A stretch of 64,000 nt of DNA from Sipunculus nudus (taxonomy: Eukaryota > Annelida > Sipuncula > Golfingiida > Sipunculidae). The stretch is taken from positions 27,583,519 to 27,647,518 of the forward strand of contig CM049306.1 of NCBI GenBank assembly GCA_026874595.1, in the 5' to 3' direction. Of the stretch, positions 10,401 to 64,000 are shown piece after piece (positions within the stretch are counted from its first letter, which is position 1; each line of letters begins with the position of its first letter). Position numbers and translations under genes: made by a program. The notes below the pieces were generated by a model. The model ran no database searches. It saw nothing but the letters and a program-made list of their open reading frames with translations, and was not told the DNA's origin.

Positions 10401-12242
10401 TTTGCGAACCTGTGAGCTTATGTGATGGTGCGGCGTCGTCCGTCGTGCGTCGTCTGTCGTGCTTTGTCTGTACGTTAACCATACCTATCTTAAAAACGGC
10501 AGGAGCTAGCATCACCAATTTTTTTGCAAATAATCAGTCATCCAAAAAACTATATCAGATTTTGTTCATTTTTTTCCTAACAGCATTTTCTTAGATTTTA
10601 TAGGGGAAAAGCTAAAAAAAAGCTTTAAAAATCTTCTTCTCCGAAACTGTCCAGCCAGATTGTCCAATATTTCACAGAAATGATCCCTGGAACAATCTTT
10701 CTCAAGTTTGTTCGAATGGTTCCAGTTCGGAGATTTTTGGCCGAGACACAGGAGGTTGAACTCTGTTAACTGTGCAAAAAAAGAATATTAAAATTTAAAT
10801 CTCAGAAACGGCTGTAGTTATCATCACCAAATTTTATGCCAATGTTGGTCACATAGGTCATATCTGAAATTGAGGTATTGGTGGCGCCACCTGCATCGGC
10901 CTTTTTTGTACTGGGTCATCAGTGCCTGTATCACACTGAGGGCTACAAAAAACTTCTTCTCTGAAACAATATGGCCAAAATGTTTAATATCGCACAGAAA
11001 TTATCCTAGGGTAGTGCTTTCTGAAGTTTGTTCAAATGGTCTCTTTTCAGTGACTTTTGGCTAAGTTATGGGAAGCTGAATTTAGTCATATGCCATAACA
11101 GCCCATTTTAGCTCAGTGGCTACAAAGATCTTCTTCTCAAAAACCACTGGGCCAAATTCTTAAATCTCACACATTAATTATCCTCAGATGTTGATAATTC
11201 AAGTTTGTTCAAATGGTTTTGGTTCAGCGAATTTTGGCTGAGTTATAGGAAGCTTAACTTTGCCATTTTGCTGTATTTTCCCATATGAGTTATAAAACTG
11301 CGAAACGTTTTTCGACTGATGCCACTGACGCCAGTCTGTTAAATATTTTACAAGAATAATTCCTACAATAATTCTTATAATAATTGTCATTAATGGTTCA
11401 ACATGATTGATTTTTTGGCTGAATTATGGAGATTGAATTGAGTCATTTTACCATATATGTTAGCTGTGTGATGCTGTTACATCTAGCCTGGCACCAGTTT
11501 ATCAGCATCTATTACATCATGCCTTTAGACATTTAGATTTCAGGTCAAGATTCCACTCAGTGCAGCCAGGTACAGGTCAAAAGTTCACTCAGTCAAGCCA
11601 GGTGCAGGTCAAGAGTTCACTCAATGCAGTGGCTTGAGGCAGCAATTTGTCACAGGTCACTCGGGGGCAACTGCCTTACTCACCTAAGCCTTGTCAGCCC
11701 AGTGCATCAAACTCTGGGGAAGTTTGATGTATTGGACTGATATTTTGACCTGTCTATGCGTCTTTGATGGTATTCTCTACAAGAAAGGTGGTGCCACGTA
11801 CATTGACTTTTGCACAGTATATGTGCCTGCTTATTTCAACAGAGGAATTTGATATATCAGCCTGAAATTGGGCATATTTATACAAATTGGATAGCTTTGT
11901 CATATACAAGACATGTGGTGCCACCTGCAATATTTTTTTCACAATGTGTATCCCTGCTTATTTCTCAGGAGGGGTTTGATATATCAGTTTGAAAATTGGC
12001 ATATGTGTAGATCTCTGATAGCTTCGTTGTATACAAGACTGGTGGTGCCAGCTAGAATCGTTTTTGTGTTGTGTGCACCCATGCCAGAATTTCAGCAGTG
12101 ATGTTTGTGAAATTGTTTCTTATTCAAAATGTTTAGTACTTGCATTGTTCATATACATGAAAAGTAATGGTCCAGCATTGAAGCATTATACCTGGTGTAT
12201 TTCCCAATGCACAGGTTCGCATTAGGCCTGTGGGCCTTGTTG
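10401..12242 (+). mobile_element. HINE-like element C1
   Basis: 5' end GCGAACCTGTGAGCTTATG followed by a GTCGTCCGTCGTGCGTCGTC simple-repeat tract; 3' end GCACAGGTTCGCATTAGGCCT, hairpin AGGCCTGTGGGCCT, then TGTT. GCGAACCTGTG / CACAGGTTCGC is the subterminal inverted pair. The core contains palindrome GGTGGCGCCACC (10880-10891), 35-bp repeats with TGAACTC/GACCTG (11555-11640) and three ~120-bp monomers (11740-12100). This is the only copy of family C on the plus strand. Confidence 0.65.
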
Positions 12243-12820
12243 TTGTTTGCATGGTTGCCCAGTTGCTTAAAAGATCCGTGTTCTCTGGCATGATAGCACA
12301 TTTGCCTAGCGCGTTTTGAGCACGGCAGCATATTTGCCTTTGGGGGTTTGCATATTGCACGTAATTGCCTTTTACCTAGAGAATTCTCGCTTTTGTGAAT
12401 GTTGTACATGGTATGGTGACGTCATCTGCCTGAGATTGTATATGACATGATAAATACATATATCCTTTAAAAGGTCAAGCAACACAAATTAGCCTCTGTC
12501 ACGTACTCTTCCTGACCTTCTACTAGATCTTCTTCACATTACATAAACTATTCCGATGACAAATCCTGCCGCGCCCTTTTGCAATTTCCACCATTTATTT
12601 TGTTAACATGGGATTAGTACCTATGCCTGCCAAGGCTAGTTCCCTTTCCCAGACAAGTTTTTAACCAAGAATCAGCCACCAGGTTTAATTCAGACGTCTT
12701 GCTTCTTATTCTTGTACCGTCCGATACATTCCTCTTACATTCCTTCTGGCCACCAGTCCGCTTTGCACTGTAGTTAAATTCCAAACAAGGGGCAGTTTTG
12801 GGTACGATCAGATAAAAATA

Positions 12821-13430
12821 AACAAGGCCTAATGTGAACCTGTGCAGTTGGATTTACACCAGGCATAGTGCTTCAATGCTGGACCATTACTTTATAAGTA
12901 CATGTGTAATATGTACATGAACAATACAAGTACTAAACATTTTAATCAAAAACAATAACAAACATTATTGGTGAAATACTGGCATTGGGGCACACAACAC
13001 AAAAATGATTTGAGGTGGCGCCATCAGTCTTGTATACCACACAGCTATCCGGGATGTATACATATGCCCAATTTTAGGCTGAAATATCAAACCCCTCCTA
13101 CGAAATAAACAGGACCATACACTTTGAAAGAATTATTGTAGGTGACGCCACCAGTTTTGTTAATGACAAAGCTGTTCGATATGTATAAATATGCACAATT
13201 TCAGGCTGATTTATCAAATCCCTCCCGAGATATAAGCAGGCACATACACAGTGCAAAAGTTATTGTAGGTGGCGACACCAGTCTTATGAACGGGAAAGGC
13301 ATAAAAAATGCACGATAAGGTCACAATATCAGGCAAATATATCAAATTTCTCCTTGGTCAGGTGCACTCGGCTTACCAGGTTTAGGTGAGAAAGGCAGTT
13401 GCCCGGAGTTACTCGGAACGGATTACTACC
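12821..13430 (-). mobile_element. Truncated HINE C2
   Basis: Starts at the family C 3' end (AACAAGGCCTAATGTGAACC; half of the hairpin is lost) and includes three ~125-bp monomers with GGTGGCGCCATC and GGTGACGCCACC. It ends before the 5' terminus. Confidence 0.6.
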
Positions 13431-14399
13431 TGCGAACGCAATAGCCACAAACTTTTCCCTGACTTCCCATGATATCAAAGAATTTCCCCGCTTCTCATGA
13501 TCCACGATTCTTCCCTGACTTTAGAAAAAAAAAATTCTTTGACTTTTCCCCGACTGCTGGCAACCCTGTTCTTTGGTTCATTTTTTCGTAAGGAAACTAC
13601 TGCTCCATTCACCTTTTAAGGTGGTTGCCCTAATACACAAAGTTTTGAACATTAAACATGTTTGAGGAAGGTCAAGCCTTTTCAGGGTTTCAGGTTTATA
13701 CACGAATGCCAGGGTGGGGCTGGGTGACTTCATCTCCACATGCACATATTAGTATCCAACATGTGCATGGTTTAAGCACAAAAGCTTGCTCCAAAATTTT
13801 GCCACACAATCTCCCCAACCTTTTTCCTACTCAAAACGTGTATCACACGTCCTTCGCCTGTAATTTCTAGAAGATAGACCACGTGATTTGCACTGTGGGT
13901 TTCATAACAGGTGTGGTGACGGTCCAACGAAGGTAAATTCACCGCAGCAACAATTAAGAGCAAAAGGGAACCACAAGTGTTGGACCTTTGTTTTAATGTT
14001 CCTGCTGCCAAGAGAAATAAAACCCCTCCTTCATCTCCCATGATAACATCTCAGGTTACTGTAATGATTATACTAGTTTCATGCTCATCATTATTCTTGT
14101 GTCTTCGCCAGTGTCCTCCAACTATCATACATCATTGTTGGAAGTTGAATAGTTTTATTTTCATAATGCAACAATTATGTATTGCTCACACACTGGACTT
14201 TTGAGATGGTTTCACTTGACCCTTCTCTTAACTATGCCTCTCAATGGGGGCCATGTTTAGCTTTGTACCTATGATTCTTTGGGTGGTGTCAGTGCACTCC
14301 CATTTCTGATGGTTCTAACCACCACATTTCAACAATGTGTTCACCTTGTACTTCCTTTGCCATTTTATACTTCTATCATCATCTTTGTGACCTTTTTAC
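13431..14399. other. Unassigned sequence with Phe/Pro-like short repeats
   Basis: 13440-13560 holds three loose repeats of TTCCCTGACTT. The rest has short open frames only (minus 13772-14041 and plus 13658-13870), none recognised. Confidence 0.5.
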
Positions 14400-15992
14400 T
14401 CTAAAATGAGATAAAATATTTTAAACTAAACTGGTGTTATCATCCGGAAACTAATATATGGATTGATGGCCTCCATGACCTTGACCTTGTGACCCCAAAA
14501 TCAATCAGTTACTTTCACTATTGGCAGGTGAGCAACATCTGGAAGATAGAATGTTTGGGACAGAAAGTTTGGCTAAAAATACATCAACAATCTCTTTAAA
14601 GAAGAGAGTCCTGTGACCTTGACCTTTGCCCGTATGACCCCAATATCAAAAGGGTTCTTACATTATTGGTGGGTCATATACAAGTCAAAATTGAAACCAA
14701 TACTTCAATCCAAACTGGAGTTATCATCTAGAAACAAATATGTGGACAGATGGGCTCCTGTGACGATGACCTTTGACCTTGTGACCCCTGAATCAATCAG
14801 TTTCTTCCCCTATTGGCCACTCAGCTAAATGTGCAAGATGGAAGGTTTTGGATGAAAAGTTTGGCTTAAAATGCATCCAGTCTTTCTAAATAAATAGGTA
14901 CTGTGACCTTGACCTTTGACCTCATGACCCTAAAATTGAACAGAATCTTCCACTACTAGCAGGTTAGCAATATCTTGAAGATGGAAGGTTTGGGATGAAA
15001 AGCTTGGCTTCAAATGCATATGCATTCTTTTTAAAGAAATGAGTCCTGTGACCCTGACCTTTGGACCCCAAAATCCACATGGTCCTTACTTTAGTGGTGA
15101 GTCATATATAAGTTAAGTTTGAAACCAATATGTCAAACTAAACTTGAGTTATCATCTGGAAACTAATTTGTGAACAGATTGCCACTGTGACCTTGACCTT
15201 TGACCATATGACCCCAAAGTTATCTATGCTCTCCCAATACTGGCAAGTCAGCTAAATGTGCAAAATGGAAAGTTTGTGATGAAAAGCTTGGCTTAAAATG
15301 CAGCCATAATCTTTTTTAAAAAGTGAGTCCTGTGACCTTGACCTCTGACTTCATGACCCCAAAATCATATAGGTTCTTGCTTTAGTGGTGGGCCATATGT
15401 AAGTCAAGTTTGAAATCCATGTGTCAATACAACCTGGAGTTATCATCTGGAAGAATATTTGTGTGGATGGACAGATGGACAGACAGACAAACAGACAGAC
15501 AGGGTAATAACTATATGGCATCCACTTGTGATCAATAAACACACCAGGTTTTGGAACACCAGATGGAATTACAGCTGAGAAACTGACATGATTGTTGTCA
15601 TTTTATAGTAAAAATAATAGAAAAATATGTGTTAAAATAACAAATACAGGTGGCGCCACCACTTTTCAGGAACTGACAAAACTAGTCATGGTCAATATTC
15701 AAGGCAGATTCATGACAATCCAAGCATTAATTATCAAGATATTGGAGGTTTTGTATTATATTTTTGATTATTCTGGGGGATACTTTCAAGCCCCATAGCT
15801 CGGAGGTTATAGGTTGCAGTAACCTAATTTAAGGTTTCCAAGGAGATTTTTTATTGACCTCCCTGGATTTTCACTAAGCATTTTCTAGGTTAAGCAGTTA
15901 CAATTTGTGCCCTGCTTACGGATGGCCGGACGGCCAGAAGGACAAAGCGCCATTCCTATACCCCAGTTGACTTACAGTCAGCTGAGCTAAAT
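14400..15992 (-). mobile_element. HINE-like element E3 with TGACCT-rich tandem core
   Basis: The 5' terminus at 15992 reads (minus) TTAGCTCAGCTGACTGTAAG. The core has seven ~138-153 bp monomers with TGACCTTGACCTTTGACCT-type blocks (starts near 14476, 14614, 14767, 14904, 15049, 15188, 15333), then a GACAGACAGACAAACAGAC tract (15476-15501) and one unit with GGTGGCGCCACC (15649-15660). The 3' hairpin end is missing. Confidence 0.6.
14476..15352 (-). promoter_or_regulatory. Array of nuclear-receptor-like half-sites
   Basis: On the minus strand the blocks read AGGTCAAAGGTCAAGGTCA or variants: an AGGTCA direct repeat with one-base spacing followed by a third half-site. DR1 is the class used by RXR, HNF4 and COUP-TF receptors. 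Seven blocks recur at about 145 bp. Motif evidence only. Confidence 0.4.
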
Positions 15993-17377
15993 TAATTGGC
16001 ACACCTATGAGCACTGTCAATTCGGCAGTGACATCACACACTGGGAAATCCCCTGTGACAAAAAATTCTTGATCTCAGTAAAAGCACAGTATTTCTGCCC
16101 CTGTCAGTCCCCAAATTTTCAGGAGAGAATTATAACAACATGCATTACTAGATCTGAGTTGTTGATAAAATTCAGTCCATGATGTCACATGTGTACCAGC
16201 CAATAAAATCTGGGCAGCATCTTGGATCTGGATGAAATCCTCAATTCACACAAAAAAATGCTTGTGGAATAGGTTTACTTCACCTTGAGCCCTTGGCCAG
16301 AACCTGGGACAGCAACCATGGTTATCACTTGGCTACCAACCACTGATGCTTGGCCATAATTGCTTGTTGCAGTGTGATCTCAGTCAAAAGCATCTTCATC
16401 TGCTGTCAGATTGATACAACCCCTATGCTATGGCTCTAGGTTGGAGTCTATCTTAGAAGAGTGTATAAACATACATGTGTATAAATCCTTGGGAAGAACA
16501 TCTCCAGGTTTGAACATCCCTGGGGCCATATGACTGTGTTTCCCGGATGAGTTTATCCTCAGCCAAGGTTACATCACTCTATTTACCTTACTCTGCTATT
16601 CACAAAAGTGATGCAAAACTGTGAGTGTACACCACACTGGAATGATTCAGTGCTAATCATGTTTCTGCCGCCCAAAAGCTGGGGCAACAAACCAATAACA
16701 AATACAACCAACATTAATAAGGTATTTTATTTAAGCATATCAATGGTGTACTGTAAAGAAATATAGTTTGTAATACTCCCCTTTAGAAAGTTAATTTTTC
16801 AGCAGTATTTATTCAACATATTAATGGAATTTGATGTATCTGGCATTTAAGTTTACTCCATCATGCAGAAAACATACATATATCCTATAAGTTGACAGAA
16901 ATGAATCTTACATACTTTTTATAAAAAAAATACCAAAATATTCAAGGACTCTTTAATGCTATTGAGAACCTGGAAGCGGTACATTGCACAGTAACAATAG
17001 TTAAAGACTTTTTTAACTGAATGACATCACGTAAAGCAATATATTATGCTGCTCAACATTCCATCACTTCTTATCTCAGAGATAATAAAAGATATAACCA
17101 TGTTATATTCATATGTAATTATAATCATTCTCATGTTAATTGCAGCCAAGTGGCAGTGATTATGTTACAATGATTCTGTTTTCAGTATAACTTTATAAAA
17201 ATCATTCAGTGTGTATAACATTTCATTATGTGGTACATCATGCTGGAAACAAACAAGCATGTTTATGATGTCACCAAGTGGGTCTACCAAATCTGTAACA
17301 TTTGTTCCTGTACGCTTAGTTAAGTGCACAATCAGTTTGACTGATTGTACCCCAGACATTCTGATGTAGCAGCCTGA
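15993..17377. other. 3' flank / 3' UTR region of the aminopeptidase
   Basis: No transposon or second gene was recognised. The part next to 17377 must be 3' UTR. A 64-codon minus frame at 17165-17359 has no aminopeptidase similarity and follows the stop codon. Confidence 0.5.
16726..16813 (-). terminator. Candidate polyadenylation signals
   Basis: Two AATAAA hexamers occur on the minus strand at 16808-16813 and 16726-16731, about 570 and 650 bp after the stop codon. They are plausible cleavage signals for the aminopeptidase 3' UTR. AT-rich sequence makes chance matches common, so this is only suggestive. Confidence 0.3.
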
Positions 17378-63077
<45,700 letters not shown>

Positions 63078-64000
63078 CTGCAAATCAAACCCAGACACGT
63101 CATTTAGTAGGTTTACAGTATTTGATTTTTTTTCAAGTGTGCAACCATTTGCATTTCACAGAAAAATGTAAATTCATCTATCCAGGTGGTGATACACCTT
63201 TTTGAGACAAAAAGACAAGTGAACAAATGTATGAATTGTGCAACTTTTCCTGTTAAATCTTGGTCATTAATATTTAGCTTTGTTAGTTCAGCCTGTCTTA
63301 TTTAAGCTATATATACATTAGGCTCATTCTTTGTATAATTATGTTGTCTTAGAAATGTTACAGGTGTCTTATTTTGCCTTTCAATATAGTATTAAATTTT
63401 TAAAAAATTCAAATGCCCTGGAAGGGGGTATCTAACACACCTATCAATATGTGAATATTCCAATTTTGGTCCACAACCCCGATTTCATATAGAATTTTGC
63501 TAAAACAATACCAATCACAGACTAAGTCATCCACAACTGTTTTTTAATTTTTCAAAACTTTAGGTAATTTGTGACTCAGCACTACATAGGTAACCGAAGA
63601 AAACCTGCCCAGGGCCTTTTTATTTTCAAACATTTTGTTATTTAATAAAGCCTACACAAACGTATATTCTGTTCTTTTATGTTCTAAAAACCAGACATTA
63701 ATTTCTGTTGTAAAGATTTAAGAGAAAAGATCAACGTGACACTGAGACGCAAATAACTGACTTCAGCAGTTTCATGAGAAAAGGCTCAGCTATTTAAATG
63801 GTTAAATTTATGGTCTACACACATGTTGCATAATGACTTTAAAAGGCCTCACACCTGTTCAAATACAAAATAAACTGTTCATAACTGTTAACAATCATAT
63901 TGTGAATGAATACACATCAAATCATGAGGTCATACAAAACTGCTGATGTCAAATCCCAGCAGGAGAGAAGCCAACACGAGAAAACCCTGAATAACCACTT
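63078..64000. other. Upstream intron, no exon seen
   Basis: The missing N-terminal exons should lie in this direction. No stretch matching the M17 N-terminal domain with good splice sites was found in these 920 bp. Confidence 0.55.

Noticed and set aside
17165-17359. Minus-strand 64-codon frame just after the aminopeptidase stop
   Set aside because: Lies in the 3' UTR direction, no aminopeptidase similarity; chance frame.

Overview
This window looks like a gene-poor, AT-rich, repeat-dense stretch of an animal genome. It is most likely a marine bivalve or other mollusc. That assignment is an inference from the dense non-autonomous rolling-circle (Helentron/HINE-type) repeats with GGAC/GACA simple-repeat tracts, and from the intron-rich gene. 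There is no prokaryotic gene organisation.

Only one real protein-coding gene could be reconstructed. It is an M17 leucine aminopeptidase (cytosol aminopeptidase, LAP3-like) on the minus strand. Eleven consecutive exons were placed between 63077 and 17378. All ten introns between them are GT-AG, phases are consistent at every junction, and the exons give 394 residues plus a stop. The metal and catalytic signatures are intact ([30 protein letters not shown]). The N-terminal exons lie beyond the right edge or in unrecognised sequence after 63077. About 1.2 kb of coding sequence is spread over more than 45 kb because the introns are packed with transposable elements.

At the far left (378-486) is a second, near-identical copy of visible exon 2 with intact splice sites and matching flanking intron. 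It marks part of a tandem paralogue or a segmental duplication. Two exon edges of this gene have been turned into minisatellites: the donor edge of exon 2 at both copies, and the acceptor edge of exon 4.

Layout, left to right: 1-675, duplicated exon 2 and its minisatellite; 697-3660, element bounded by ~190-bp inverted repeats and holding HINE A1; 3720-5105, Tc1/mariner-like relic; 6126-10083, several short TIR elements; 10084-15992, HINEs A2, C1, C2 and E3; 17378-63077, the aminopeptidase gene. Its introns carry D1 (intron 10), the nest C3/E1/D2/G (intron 6), C3b and the nest C4/D3/H/E2 (intron 5), and D5, Q with F, D4, A3, P and C5/M (intron 3).

The most interesting signal is in the repeats. 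At least seven or eight families share one architecture: a short 5' subterminal inverted repeat, a core of tandem ~125-340 bp monomers, a matching 3' subterminal repeat, a small hairpin, and a CTAG or CTTG tail followed by T. Their monomers carry recurring motif-like sequences: the palindrome GGTGGCGCCACC, AGGTCA direct repeats every ~145 bp, CTCF-like CCACTAGGGGGCGC sites, and MEF2/TATA-like CTATAAATAG. The same monomers occur in families with different ends, which suggests cassette swapping. All element boundaries were read by eye and are approximate to a few bases.
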